The translations under genes and the position numbers were made by a program. From Bradyrhizobium barranii subsp. apii (lineage in GTDB: Bacteria; Pseudomonadota; Alphaproteobacteria; Rhizobiales; Xanthobacteraceae): a stretch of DNA of 64,000 bases. Positions 7,159 to 16,833 of this stretch are shown one piece after another. The stretch spans positions 9,001,501-9,065,500 of the forward strand of contig NZ_CP096255.1 in assembly GCF_011516635.5 (NCBI RefSeq). Direction: 5' to 3'. The stretch's first letter is position 1. Each line of letters opens with the position of its first letter. The notes under the pieces are model-generated. The model worked only from the letters and a program-made list of their open reading frames with translations, was not told the DNA's origin and searched no databases.

Positions 7159-8932
7159 GCTGGCTTCTCTGATAGAGTTCAAAGACCCATGGCGAATGGT
7201 GGTGCTCCTGATACACCAAGCTGAGATGCTTCTTCGGCCGCGTCACACCGACGTAGAATAATCTCCTGGCCTCGCGAAGCCCGGCCGGAGTGCGCCTATC
7301 GCGTTCGCTTGGAATGTCGCTGGCGTTGACGCCGTACATGACGACGGCGTCGAACTCTCTGCCCTTGGCGCTATGAAGCGTGCTGAGATTTACGCGCCCC
7401 GCTCCCTCGACGCGCCCTGCGAAGTGGGCCAGCGAAAGATCGAGGTCTCGTGCCGGATGAGTGTTAGTGATCATCTCGGCGCAGATATGCCATTCTTCTT
7501 CCGAGTTTCGGGCGACGGCGCGCCAAGGCGTTACGATTTCTCGCTGGAAGCGCTCCAGCCACAAATTCGTCGTCTCCTCGCTCCCGATCGAGGCATTGAG
7601 GAATGTCATGAGCTGCGCGGATAAGTCTCGACGCTCGCGTTCGCTGGGATGACGCCCGAATACGAGCGCAACAGCCTGCGACAGAAGCCGCGCATAAGGT
7701 GGATCAGCGTCTCTCCATCCCCCGGTCACCCAGCGGGCACAATCTTCAATGAACCGTGCGAGGCGCGAGTTTCGTCTAACGAGGGCGTTGGTGTCTGTTC
7801 GGACAAAGGGAATGCCGGCTTCCTTCAGCGCATTCGCGACCTTGTCGCCAAGCCACGCCGCTCGATAGAGGATCGCGATTTTCCCAAGCTCAAACCCTTG
7901 TTCGACGAGCTTTGGGATTATCGTGACGGCAATGGCTTCGGCCTGCGAGTCGTGACCATAGGGGACGTACCAAAAGCTCAGATCCCCCTCGGGGGCGCCA
8001 TCGACACCGCGATAATCCCGCTCTTCGCCCAGCGCGCCCAGCGATGCGCGAATGATCTTGCCTCCCGAACGGTAATTGAAACGCAGCCTGATGGTCCGCA
8101 CATCAGCGCGCCGGGTTAGGCTTTCGAGCAATTCAGGATTGGCACCGGTAAAGGCGTAGATTGATTGGTCGGCATCGCCGACGGCGAAGAGCCGGATTCC
8201 GCCCTCAAAACACAGGAGTAGGACGAGCTCATGCAGCGCGTGGCCGAGATCCTGGTACTCGTCCACAAAAAGCACCGGAAACCGTGCGCGCAGAGCGTCC
8301 CGAATCCAGAGATGTTCTTTGATCATGCGATAGGCGAGAAGCGGCATATCGTCGAAATCAAGCAATCCCTGTCGGCGCAGTTCTGCCTCATAGGCCTCGA
8401 TGAAAGCCGCCAGTTCCGGATTTCGCCCCCGCCACTCGGACCGTGAGCGATCGACGTCGCGCTTGCGCTTCTCGGACGCGAACTCCCACCGTCGGTGCGG
8501 ATCATCGCCGCCATTGATGACGTCCCGGTACGCCACTTCCACCGCAGCTCTCGCTTCCAATCGCGTCGCGACCCTGAAATTAGGTGGAAGGCCCGTCGGC
8601 ACGCAGCGGACATAAGGACCAATCACTTGGCTGAGCGCGAAGCCGTGCACCGTACCGATGAAGGCGCGCTCGCCGGGAGTAACACCGAGACGGGCAAGAC
8701 GTGTTTCGAGTTCGATCGCACACTCGTTGTTGTAGGTGATGCAGGCGACGCCTCGCGGTTCGACCACCTCCTGTGCCAAGACCCGCGCTATAGCCGTCGT
8801 CAGGGTTTTGGTCTTCCCGCTTCCAGGCCCCGCCAGCACGATACAATGCCCGGCTTCAGCGACCGCGGCCGACTGTTCCGGGTTCGCTTGGAGCTCAGCC
8901 AGGGCCTGACGAAGCGCCCGATCACTAGACAT
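7151..8932 (-). CDS. gajB: GajB-like UvrD/Rep-family helicase
   Basis: The ATG at 8932 overlaps the gajA stop by 8 bp (ATGTCTAG), so translation is coupled. The 593-residue protein has the superfamily 1A motifs in order: Q-motif NPEQSAAV, Walker A AGPGSGKTK (34-42), TVHGFA, Walker B VDEYQDL (223-229), GDADQSIYAFTGA, RLRFNYRS, LSTLHSAKGREFDAVV and VGVTRPKKHLSL. In Gabija, GajB assembles with GajA into a nucleotide-sensing nuclease complex that blocks phage. It is somewhat longer than the well-studied GajB (about 500 residues). A generic UvrD helicase is the alternative, but the pairing with an OLD nuclease is diagnostic. Confidence 0.85.
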   Translation of the reverse strand: MSSDRALRQALAELQANPEQSAAVAEAGHCIVLAGPGSGKTKTLTTAIARVLAQEVVEPRGVACITYNNECAIELETRLARLGVTPGERAFIGTVHGFALSQVIGPYVRCVPTGLPPNFRVATRLEARAAVEVAYRDVINGGDDPHRRWEFASEKRKRDVDRSRSEWRGRNPELAAFIEAYEAELRRQGLLDFDDMPLLAYRMIKEHLWIRDALRARFPVLFVDEYQDLGHALHELVLLLCFEGGIRLFAVGDADQSIYAFTGANPELLESLTRRADVRTIRLRFNYRSGGKIIRASLGALGEERDYRGVDGAPEGDLSFWYVPYGHDSQAEAIAVTIIPKLVEQGFELGKIAILYRAAWLGDKVANALKEAGIPFVRTDTNALVRRNSRLARFIEDCARWVTGGWRDADPPYARLLSQAVALVFGRHPSERERRDLSAQLMTFLNASIGSEETTNLWLERFQREIVTPWRAVARNSEEEWHICAEMITNTHPARDLDLSLAHFAGRVEGAGRVNLSTLHSAKGREFDAVVMYGVNASDIPSERDRRTPAGLREARRLFYVGVTRPKKHLSLVYQEHHHSPWVFELYQRSQRD

Positions 8933-10712
8933 GAGCAATCAGTCCAATGACCGCGTTGATTGCGTTTTCGATATAAGTAGGCGGCTTGAGGCCAACGGCC
9001 TTCTTCGAAAGGCGTGCGCCGAGCCTGCCCTTGCCGATATCTGCGATCATTGCAAGCAATTGTGCGGCATCGACTGCCGTACCAGCTCGCCAAGCGGCGA
9101 TGCGCCGACTGCGCGCGGAGCCGAAGTCCTGCTCACTCAGGATATCGAGCAGCGGGTTCAGCAATGTTGGCGTGTTCGCAATAGAGACCTCGAAGGTCTG
9201 TTCGTTGAGAAAAATGCTGGATTTTGCAGCGCCCGCGCTGAACGCCGCATGGTCCATTGCTTCCCACGGTGCTAGTTGCTCGGTCGTCAGGAGAGGCTGG
9301 CCGCGAACCGCAAGCATGTCCTGCCAGAGATCGAGTGTGCGCTTCTTTCCCAGAGGAGGCTTGGTTCCATCGAGAGGGTCCCAGTCGGTGATCACACTGT
9401 AAGGAAGCTTCAGTGCTTCAGCGAGCTTCACATAGGGGCGGAAGTTGGCCCCGCCGACGTTGCAGACCGAGATCCCAAGCTCGTCCAGGGAATGACCGAG
9501 TGACGAGGCGAAGATGGGCAAGAGCGCCTCCTCTGCGTCGCCCTCGATGAAAATGGCACCTCGGGCGAACAGCAGTTCGGCGCGCGTCGCATTGAGGTAG
9601 GTTTCAAGATCGTCGATTTCGTCCGAAGTTACCGGCAAGTTCGCGAGGGAGAACGCCTGGGTCGCCCCACCTTGCTTCTTCAACTGGACGATTGAGCGCA
9701 ACGGAGTGACTGCTGCCAAAGTCGGCGAGTGGCTGGTGACGATCATCGCCTGGGACGGGTCGACGTTGCCCAACAGTTTCTTGAAAACGGATCGCTGCAG
9801 CTGCGGGTGAAGATGGGCCTCGGGCTCCTCGATACACAGGAGCGAGAAATTTCGTTCGTTTTTCTTGCGGCGCCATGAAAACTCCGCGAGCTTCAGAGCC
9901 AGCAGCGCCACGTTGGCCGATCCAAGGCTGGCATCCCCAATGCCACGCTTCCCGTTGTCGATGAACATCGCAATCGCCCTAAACAGGCGCAGCGGGTCAG
10001 TTGGTGCGAATCTCAAGCGAGCGTCGATGTCATGCGCTTTTCCGGAGAGATGGAGGATGCCCGACCGCAACTCATCTTCCAGCGTCTTGATCGTCGGAAA
10101 CGTTTCGAGCGTCTTGGTCGCCTTGTCGAGCTCGGTAGCTACAGCGTCGATATCCGTGCGGCTGATTCCGGAAACGGCATCCTCGAGGAGAGGGCGCAAT
10201 GGCGAACTACGCCAGTTCCCCAACTGCCCTTCAGCATCTCGCAAAGCGTCGAGCAATTCGATCGCGATGCGGCGCCGGACCCTGCTGGGAAGCGAACGGG
10301 TTTCATCGCCACCTCCGAAAACGATAAACTCACAATCGGCGCTGGATTGTGGAGCGCCGGTAACCTCAGGCTTTTTGCGGAAGACGTAGCTGAGTTGCGC
10401 GATCGTTGGATCATGTGACGCGCGGAAATCGGTCAGAATCGCGGTCAGGGCCATATCCGTCGCGAAATCTGAAAGCTCCAGATGTACCTCGATCGGCGCG
10501 CTGAAATCGGCCGGCCCTCCATCCCAAAAGTCGGTCAGCTTCAGCTGCCTGGCCGAGTCAGGCAGGGTGGGATCGAGTATGAGCTGGATTGCAAACAGAA
10601 GATTGCTTTTTCCGACTCTATTCTGGCCAAGCAACACGACATTGCCAGACAGAGGAATATCGATAGATTGGAAGTTTCTGAAGTTTCTTATGCTCAACTT
10701 GCTTAGACGCAT
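8925..10712 (-). CDS. gajA: GajA-like OLD-family ATPase/TOPRIM endonuclease
   Basis: The 595-residue protein has an ABC-type ATPase: Walker A GQNRVGKSN (29-37), a long insert, signature-region LGSANVALLAL, Walker B LLCIEEPEAHLHP (291-303) and the H-loop TSHSP (326-330). A TOPRIM nuclease domain follows with FIEGDAEE (Glu390) and ITDWDP (Asp443, Asp445). This is the OLD-nuclease layout of GajA, the DNA-cutting part of the Gabija anti-phage system, inhibited by ATP and released when nucleotides drop. The start ATG at 10712 has a G-rich ribosome binding site. It is the first gene of a three-gene operon and is divergent from the AddB-like gene. Confidence 0.88.
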   Translation of the reverse strand: MRLSKLSIRNFRNFQSIDIPLSGNVVLLGQNRVGKSNLLFAIQLILDPTLPDSARQLKLTDFWDGGPADFSAPIEVHLELSDFATDMALTAILTDFRASHDPTIAQLSYVFRKKPEVTGAPQSSADCEFIVFGGGDETRSLPSRVRRRIAIELLDALRDAEGQLGNWRSSPLRPLLEDAVSGISRTDIDAVATELDKATKTLETFPTIKTLEDELRSGILHLSGKAHDIDARLRFAPTDPLRLFRAIAMFIDNGKRGIGDASLGSANVALLALKLAEFSWRRKKNERNFSLLCIEEPEAHLHPQLQRSVFKKLLGNVDPSQAMIVTSHSPTLAAVTPLRSIVQLKKQGGATQAFSLANLPVTSDEIDDLETYLNATRAELLFARGAIFIEGDAEEALLPIFASSLGHSLDELGISVCNVGGANFRPYVKLAEALKLPYSVITDWDPLDGTKPPLGKKRTLDLWQDMLAVRGQPLLTTEQLAPWEAMDHAAFSAGAAKSSIFLNEQTFEVSIANTPTLLNPLLDILSEQDFGSARSRRIAAWRAGTAVDAAQLLAMIADIGKGRLGARLSKKAVGLKPPTYIENAINAVIGLIAHV

Positions 10713-10815
10713 TACGCCCCCCAGACCCTGTGTCTCTTTATTAGCCTAACATTTCGGTAGATCGAGAGCCTGAGCAATCATCGAGACTCGATCGAATATA
10801 GCGTAACGTAAGCAA

Positions 10816-13467
10816 ATGATCACGCGCACCACTCATATCGTCGACGGTTTGCTCGCTTTACGCAGTGCGCGCGCGGCAGCCGCCATCAATCGTGCCATCG
10901 GCTGTGAAATCCTGACGCTTCCCCTTCTCGCCGGTCGCCTTGCCGGCGGGTTTACGACGCCCGCGGGGACTGATGTGCTTTACCCGGCGGTTCAGGCAGC
11001 CCTTGCTGCAGGAGGCTTTCAGGATATTGCCGGTATTGCAGGTTTGCCCGGCATGCCACGGGCGGTCCTTCAATCGCTCGATTCGGTCTGGCGGACGGAC
11101 TTGGATTTAGCCTCACTCGCCCATGAAGCGGTGCGATTCCACGACCTTGCTCTGATTGAGGCGCGAATCCGCGAGAGTCTACCAGCCACCCATCTGCTGC
11201 CCCGCGACCTTCGCGATGCCGCCGTCAAACGCGCTGACTACAGCCGCACTCTTTTCGGCACTGTCACACTTGCCGGCATCATCGAGGTTGATCCGGTTTG
11301 GCGTCCCCTTCTCGATGCAATCACGCGCGTGACCGACCTGTCCTGGGATGTGCCGGACGGTGTTGAGCAGGCTTGGTTCGGCGGCGCCATCCGCAAGAGC
11401 GCAGCCCCTGGACCGACACATATCTCCGCCGAAGCGAGCGCAGATCCGAAATCAGAGGTCGTGGAGGCGCTGAGATGGGCTAGGCGACTGCTATCGACGG
11501 GCCAGGTCAAGGCACAGGACATCGCAATCGCCGCGACCTCGACGCAAGACTGGGACGATCACTTTCTTGCCTACGCGAGAAGTGCGGCACTCCGGGTCCA
11601 TTTTTCTCATGGCGTGCCGGCGTTGAGCACGGCGGACGGTCAGACCTGCGCTGCCCTCGCGGATATCCTAGGCAATGGTCTCAGCCAGGAACGCGTCTGG
11701 CGGCTACTCCGACGCCTTCCGTCGCGGCCGTTCGCCAGCTCACTTCCCAAAGAATGGTTCGCCGGCATTGCGAGAGGGGCAGCGCTACGGACACTTGATC
11801 AATGGCGCGAAGCGTTCACCGCGGCCAAGCCACAGCGCGCCACGGCCGAGCTTGCCGAGCAAACTCTTCTGCCGATCCTCGATCTCCTCGCCCGCGGACC
11901 AGAGGCTGGAGGCGAAGTCGGCACGCGGCTGTTGAGCGGCGCCAGCCTGACGATGTGGGAAGAGGCACTGCGAAGCGCCCCGCCGCATGCAATTGCGTTG
12001 TCACTCCAATCATTGCGGGTCGCAGATCAACGCGAACCTGCCAATAGCATTGTCTGGTGTCCGGCATCGCAGTTAGTGTCGTGTCCGCGACCGTTCACAC
12101 GTCTGCTTGGCTTCACCAGCCGATCCTGGCCACGATCGGACCAGGACGATCCCCTCATCCCGAATCATCTGCTCGAGCGCCGCAAGCTGCATCCCGTCAG
12201 CACCGCCGAGCGAGACCGCCTTCATTTCGAGATCATAAGGGCACAAACACGCGAGCAGCTGGTCTTGTCTCGCGCTCAGCGAAACGCCAGAGGCAGCCAG
12301 CTATCGCCAAGCACCTTATGGCCCGGAGACACGGTCGTTCACAAACGCGACCGCGTGCCAGAACACGCCTTCAGCGAAGCCGACCGGTTGTTGGCGCGCG
12401 CCCGCGACGCCGGGCAGCTCGCCCATGTGCGGCAGGCTCAGCTCTGTTGGCGAAACTGGCAGTGGAGCGCGGATCTCACCGCACATGACGGATTGTCGGG
12501 CGCCAATCACCCAGCGATCGAGGCCGCCCTTGTGCGGGTCCAGTCGACGACCTCATTGCAGCGCTTGCTGCGTGACCCGCTCGGATTCGTTTGGCGATAT
12601 GCATTGGGCTGGCGCTCGGCTCGCCAAGAGCCCGAACCGTTGGAGCTCGATCCGACGTCGTTTGGCGAACTGGTACACGAGTTGATCAGCGGTGCGATCT
12701 CAGCGCTTGAGCCCGCGCCGGGATTTACGCGCGCAAGCGCCAACGAAATCGAGGCAGCAATCGAAGGCGCTTCAGCGGCCGTCCTTACCTCATGGCCATT
12801 GCAACGATCCGTTCCGCCGCCGATCCTTTGGCGTCACACGGTGAAGGAAGCGGCGCGCAGGACGGCCAAAGGCCTTGCCTCCGACGACGTGGTACGATCC
12901 GACACGCGGAGCTGGACCGAGGTGCCATTCGGTCAGATTGATCTGGTACCGGAACAGGTTCCGTGGGACGCAACGTCGGCCGTTCCGATCAAGCCGATCG
13001 GGTTGGTCTTCGGTGGCCGGATTGACCGATTAGATATTCGGGCGACTGGCGACGCCGCGAGGATCACAGATTACAAGAGCATAAAGCCGCCTCCGAAAGC
13101 TCAACGCATCACCCTTGGACAAGGGCGCGAGCTGCAACGGGTGCTTTACGCGATTGCCGTGCGGGCCCTACTGCCTGAGGTGAGAACAGTGGTCGCACGT
13201 CTGGTCTATCTGGCGGATGACCCGGCAACGTTCGAGCTCAAGGGAGACGAACTCGACGACGCAATCATGCACGCAACCGGCTACCTGTCGGCGGCAACGA
13301 CAATCTTGCGCAGCGGGCGGCTTGCGCCTCGCTGGGAGAAAGACGCCTTCTATGACGACATGCGTCTTGCGCTCCCGGCGGATCGCGAAAGCTATCTACG
13401 TCGCAAGGCCTCGGAATTCCGCGCAGCCAACCAACAACTCAACAAGCTCTGGAGCGCCGCGACATGA
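10816..13467 (+). CDS. AddB-like PD-(D/E)XK nuclease with degenerate helicase fold
   Basis: The 883-residue protein resembles the AddB side of AddAB. It has a long N-terminal region laid out like a UvrD helicase but with no Walker A near the start, and a C-terminal RecB-type nuclease. The nuclease shows FGELVHELI, GGRIDRLD (about 731-738), TDYKS (751-755) and LQRVLYAIAVRA, matching the GxIDRxD...DYK...Q pattern. It starts a tightly packed operon: its TGA overlaps the ATG of the next gene (ATGA). It is far from the usual chromosomal addAB context and sits among defense genes. I infer a dedicated DNA-processing defense complex rather than housekeeping recombination. Confidence 0.8.
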   Translation: MITRTTHIVDGLLALRSARAAAAINRAIGCEILTLPLLAGRLAGGFTTPAGTDVLYPAVQAALAAGGFQDIAGIAGLPGMPRAVLQSLDSVWRTDLDLASLAHEAVRFHDLALIEARIRESLPATHLLPRDLRDAAVKRADYSRTLFGTVTLAGIIEVDPVWRPLLDAITRVTDLSWDVPDGVEQAWFGGAIRKSAAPGPTHISAEASADPKSEVVEALRWARRLLSTGQVKAQDIAIAATSTQDWDDHFLAYARSAALRVHFSHGVPALSTADGQTCAALADILGNGLSQERVWRLLRRLPSRPFASSLPKEWFAGIARGAALRTLDQWREAFTAAKPQRATAELAEQTLLPILDLLARGPEAGGEVGTRLLSGASLTMWEEALRSAPPHAIALSLQSLRVADQREPANSIVWCPASQLVSCPRPFTRLLGFTSRSWPRSDQDDPLIPNHLLERRKLHPVSTAERDRLHFEIIRAQTREQLVLSRAQRNARGSQLSPSTLWPGDTVVHKRDRVPEHAFSEADRLLARARDAGQLAHVRQAQLCWRNWQWSADLTAHDGLSGANHPAIEAALVRVQSTTSLQRLLRDPLGFVWRYALGWRSARQEPEPLELDPTSFGELVHELISGAISALEPAPGFTRASANEIEAAIEGASAAVLTSWPLQRSVPPPILWRHTVKEAARRTAKGLASDDVVRSDTRSWTEVPFGQIDLVPEQVPWDATSAVPIKPIGLVFGGRIDRLDIRATGDAARITDYKSIKPPPKAQRITLGQGRELQRVLYAIAVRALLPEVRTVVARLVYLADDPATFELKGDELDDAIMHATGYLSAATTILRSGRLAPRWEKDAFYDDMRLALPADRESYLRRKASEFRAANQQLNKLWSAAT

Positions 13468-16400
13468 CGCTCGTCGATCAGGACAACCGTTGTCGGGCAA
13501 TGACTGACTTCTCGTCGATCCTGCTGGTGGAAGCGGCTGCGGGAACCGGGAAGACGTCGCTCATGGCCGGGCGCGTGGCGATGATGCTCGCCGCAGGGCA
13601 CCACCCCGAAGAGATCGCCGCAATCACCTTTACCGAGTTAGCGGCAAGCCAACTTGCTGCCCGAATTAGAGAGACCGTCGACCTCCTGCTGATGGGCGTG
13701 GTTCCGGCCTTCCTAAAGGCGGTCATTCCGCAGGGGCTGTCCGACCAGCAGCGAAACGCGCTCATTGCCGCATCCACGCAACTCGACGAGTTGACTGCCA
13801 CAACCATCCACGGGTTTTGTCAGGCGATCATTCGCAGCCATGGCGTCCAGGCAGGCCTTGATCCTGGCGCTCGGGTCGCCGACGCGATCGTCGCCGACAA
13901 TTTGTTCATGGCAGAATTATCAGCTTGGTTCTCACGCCGGCTCGCAACTGACGCCTCAGAGGACGATCCGATCGTTGTCTTGGCGGAGCAAATTCCGCTG
14001 CAGGTGGTCGACCTCATCCGTGAACTTGCATTCCTGAGGCGCAAGCACCCCGATGCTGAGCCGATCGCTCCGCCCCGAGATCGGCGACCTGACATCGACT
14101 TCGTCCAGGCTGTCGACGACTTCGAGCGATGGAGAACAAGCGTCGGGGACGAGGCATGGGCGCGAGAAATCGCACAGGAGCTCGGGAGACTGGCGACACG
14201 CTACCAAGGCTGCTTCGCCGGCGATCCGGATTTTCGCTCGTTGTGGCAACTATGCGACCCGGGATCGGGCCGGTTGTTTGGACGGAAGGGATTGCAGCTC
14301 AAGACGTACGACGAGGCCGCCCGCAGTTTTGGCGCTCACAAGAATGATGTTGGCGACGATGCAGGACGAGCGCTGTTCGAAGCGATCAACGACACGTGGA
14401 ACCAGCTCATTGGGCACATCGCGAGCACTCTCGTCTCTTCGCTATCAAGCTCGCTCGACCAACTTCTGGAGAGCTATCGCGCTCGCAAACGCGCGGCGGC
14501 GATTTTGGATTTCGACGATCTCATTGTTCACGTTCAGTCGCTTGTGCGCTTACACGAAGACGTTCGACAGGCAGTTGGCCGGCGCTATCGGTATATTCTG
14601 GTCGACGAGTTCCAGGACACAGACCGCATTCAAAGTGAGATTCTGTTCTCGATTGCGGCAGTCGCCGAACGCCCAACGCATTGGGAGACCGCGCGGCTGC
14701 GCGCTGGAGCGCTTTTCCTCGTCGGCGATCCGAAGCAGGCGATCTATCGCTTTCGCGGTGCCGATATCGAAGCTTACGAACTTTGCAGCAGGCTGATCCA
14801 GGGCCAGGATGGCGGAGCAGTTATCGAGGTCACGGCGAATTTCAGATCGCTTAGCCCGATTATCCATCACGTAAATGCATGCTTCGAGCCGGTTTTTGCG
14901 AAGCCCTCTCAGCCTCGATATGTCGCTCTTGCCGCAACACTGTCCGACGTGGCGCAGTCCCTGCCGAGCGTGGCACGTTCCACGATCGAAATCCCTACCG
15001 CCGAGCGCATTTACGCGGAGATGTTTCGGGAGGCCGAAGCGGAAAGGGTCGCTGATATCTGCGCAGCATTGGTCGGAAACCTGCCGATTCTGCGGGCCGA
15101 CAACACCCACACGCCCCTGAAGGCCGGCGACATCGCGCTTCTATCACCCGGCCATACGGAACTCTGGCGTTATGAACGAGCCCTCGAACAGCGAGGCCTC
15201 GCGGTTTCATCGCAAGCGGGCCAGACTTTGATGCGACGGCAGGAAACGCAGGATGTGCTGGCACTCGTAAGGGTGCTGGCAGATTCCTCGGACACGCTCG
15301 CCTTCGGGGCCTTCATGCGTGGTCCACTGGTTGGGCTCAGCGAACAGGAGCTGCTCGACATTACCGCCGCCCTCTCCGCGGATGGGACGGGTCAAACCTT
15401 CTTCACGGTGCGCACAGACCCCGGCTTGGTGCAGCATCCCTTGGCAAAGGACGTTCTCATGCTGCTGCAGAGCCTGCGGCGCAAAGCGGCCGTTGTCGCC
15501 CCGAGCCTGCTCCTCGCGGAGGCCATCGAGCGCCTAAACGCCCGTGTCATTATAGCAGCGCGCCACGGCAACCGGAACGCGCGAGCCCTCGCCAACCTGG
15601 ATGCGCTGATCGAAAAAGCTCGCAGCTACGGAGTTGCCGGCCTACGCGCTTTCGTTCGCGATCTTCAATCTGACTGGGAGCGCAAAGCCAGAGCACCGGA
15701 GGGTCGCATCGACGCCGCGGAGCATGCGGTCGAGATTGTCACGATCCACAGTGCAAAAGGGTTGGAATGGCCGGTGGTCATCCCGATCAATTCGACGACC
15801 GAACTCTATCGGCCGGACCAGTTCGTTCACAGGCAATCCGACAACAGCCTGCATTGGATGATCGGTGGCATCGCGCCCCCGGAGCTGGCAGCCGCACGCG
15901 CGGCGGAAAGCCTCGAAGACGCCAATCAGCGCGAGCGAATTTGGTATGTAGCGAGCACCAGGGCGCGAAACCTCCTAATACTTCCCCATATCCCTCAAGC
16001 GTCAAAGGATTCGTGGTTCAGCTCCGTCGATCTTCGTCAACTTGAAGTGCCAGAACTAGATCTTTCCTCCTTCACGCCGGTAGCGGGCCGTTCTGGCTCC
16101 TCGCAGTCGAATGAGCAATCCGCTGAAATTTTTGCGACGGAACAGCGTTTCGTCGAGGACAGCTCGCCGCCTCTTGCATGGCGCAGACCGAGCGAACATG
16201 ACGGGGATCGTCTTGGCGATTCTCTTGATGGCGTGATCACCTTGGAGAGCCAAGCGGAGCGTTTCGAAATTGCTGGCGCTGGCGCTCGGCGTGGGGTCAT
16301 CCTGCATAAGCTCATGGAGGAACTCCTGACCGGCGAGCTCGCAGATGAACTGTCGGCGAGCGTCGCACGCGCCGACTACCTGCTCGATCAGCTAACGCCT

Positions 16401-16757
16401 GGCACAGAAGATGATCGAACGCGGCCCGATCCCAACGAAATGGGGGCGGCTGCAATTCGGACGCTTGCTTTGCCCGAAATTGCGGAGCTGCGGCCTCATC
16501 TCAGACCAGAGATTCCGGTCTGGGCGACGGACGGGGACGTTCTTGTCGCCGGTCGCGCCGATGCTTTGGCCATCAGCGACCAAGGTGTAGACGCCGCGAT
16601 CGATTGGAAATCGGATGTCAACCCGACACTCGCCGCTCGCAAGGCGCACGCGCAACAGCTACGCGACTATCTGTCTGCAACTCATGCCAATCGGGGGGCT
16701 GTTGTCTACCTCACCAGTGGAGAGATTGTCTGGGTCGGAAATGACGACGACGACTAA
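13464..16757 (+). CDS. AddA-like UvrD helicase-nuclease
   Basis: The 1097-residue protein begins with a superfamily 1 helicase. Walker A is EAAAGTGKTS (23-32), followed by ITFTELAASQL, DFDDL, Walker B YILVDEFQDTD, VGDPKQAIYRFRGAD, TANFRS, TIHSAKGLEWPVV and YVASTRARNLL. A RecB-like nuclease follows: GVILHKLMEE, VLVAGRADALA and AAIDWKSD near residue 1045, then QLRDYL. This is the order of AddA. The start ATG overlaps the AddB-like stop; an alternative ATG at 13500 removes 12 residues without touching the Walker A. Partner of the preceding gene, probably forming a two-nuclease helicase heterodimer acting on DNA ends. Confidence 0.85.
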   Translation: MTLVDQDNRCRAMTDFSSILLVEAAAGTGKTSLMAGRVAMMLAAGHHPEEIAAITFTELAASQLAARIRETVDLLLMGVVPAFLKAVIPQGLSDQQRNALIAASTQLDELTATTIHGFCQAIIRSHGVQAGLDPGARVADAIVADNLFMAELSAWFSRRLATDASEDDPIVVLAEQIPLQVVDLIRELAFLRRKHPDAEPIAPPRDRRPDIDFVQAVDDFERWRTSVGDEAWAREIAQELGRLATRYQGCFAGDPDFRSLWQLCDPGSGRLFGRKGLQLKTYDEAARSFGAHKNDVGDDAGRALFEAINDTWNQLIGHIASTLVSSLSSSLDQLLESYRARKRAAAILDFDDLIVHVQSLVRLHEDVRQAVGRRYRYILVDEFQDTDRIQSEILFSIAAVAERPTHWETARLRAGALFLVGDPKQAIYRFRGADIEAYELCSRLIQGQDGGAVIEVTANFRSLSPIIHHVNACFEPVFAKPSQPRYVALAATLSDVAQSLPSVARSTIEIPTAERIYAEMFREAEAERVADICAALVGNLPILRADNTHTPLKAGDIALLSPGHTELWRYERALEQRGLAVSSQAGQTLMRRQETQDVLALVRVLADSSDTLAFGAFMRGPLVGLSEQELLDITAALSADGTGQTFFTVRTDPGLVQHPLAKDVLMLLQSLRRKAAVVAPSLLLAEAIERLNARVIIAARHGNRNARALANLDALIEKARSYGVAGLRAFVRDLQSDWERKARAPEGRIDAAEHAVEIVTIHSAKGLEWPVVIPINSTTELYRPDQFVHRQSDNSLHWMIGGIAPPELAAARAAESLEDANQRERIWYVASTRARNLLILPHIPQASKDSWFSSVDLRQLEVPELDLSSFTPVAGRSGSSQSNEQSAEIFATEQRFVEDSSPPLAWRRPSEHDGDRLGDSLDGVITLESQAERFEIAGAGARRGVILHKLMEELLTGELADELSASVARADYLLDQLTPGTEDDRTRPDPNEMGAAAIRTLALPEIAELRPHLRPEIPVWATDGDVLVAGRADALAISDQGVDAAIDWKSDVNPTLAARKAHAQQLRDYLSATHANRGAVVYLTSGEIVWVGNDDDD

Positions 16758-16833
16758 TCCCTTCTACAACCCACGGTCGCCGAGCACGAACGCCTCGGAC
16801 AGCGCGCGGCATGGAAACTCGGAGGTCGCATGA
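16741..16833 (+). CDS. Possible 30-codon coupling ORF
   Basis: An ATG inside the last codons of the helicase gene opens a 30-residue frame (MTTTTNPFYNPRSP...) that ends with the TGA overlapping the ATG of the next gene (ATGA). It spans the whole 72-bp gap. It has no recognisable domain. It may only serve to carry ribosomes across the gap, or be chance. Confidence 0.25.
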   Translation: MTTTTNPFYNPRSPSTNASDSARHGNSEVA

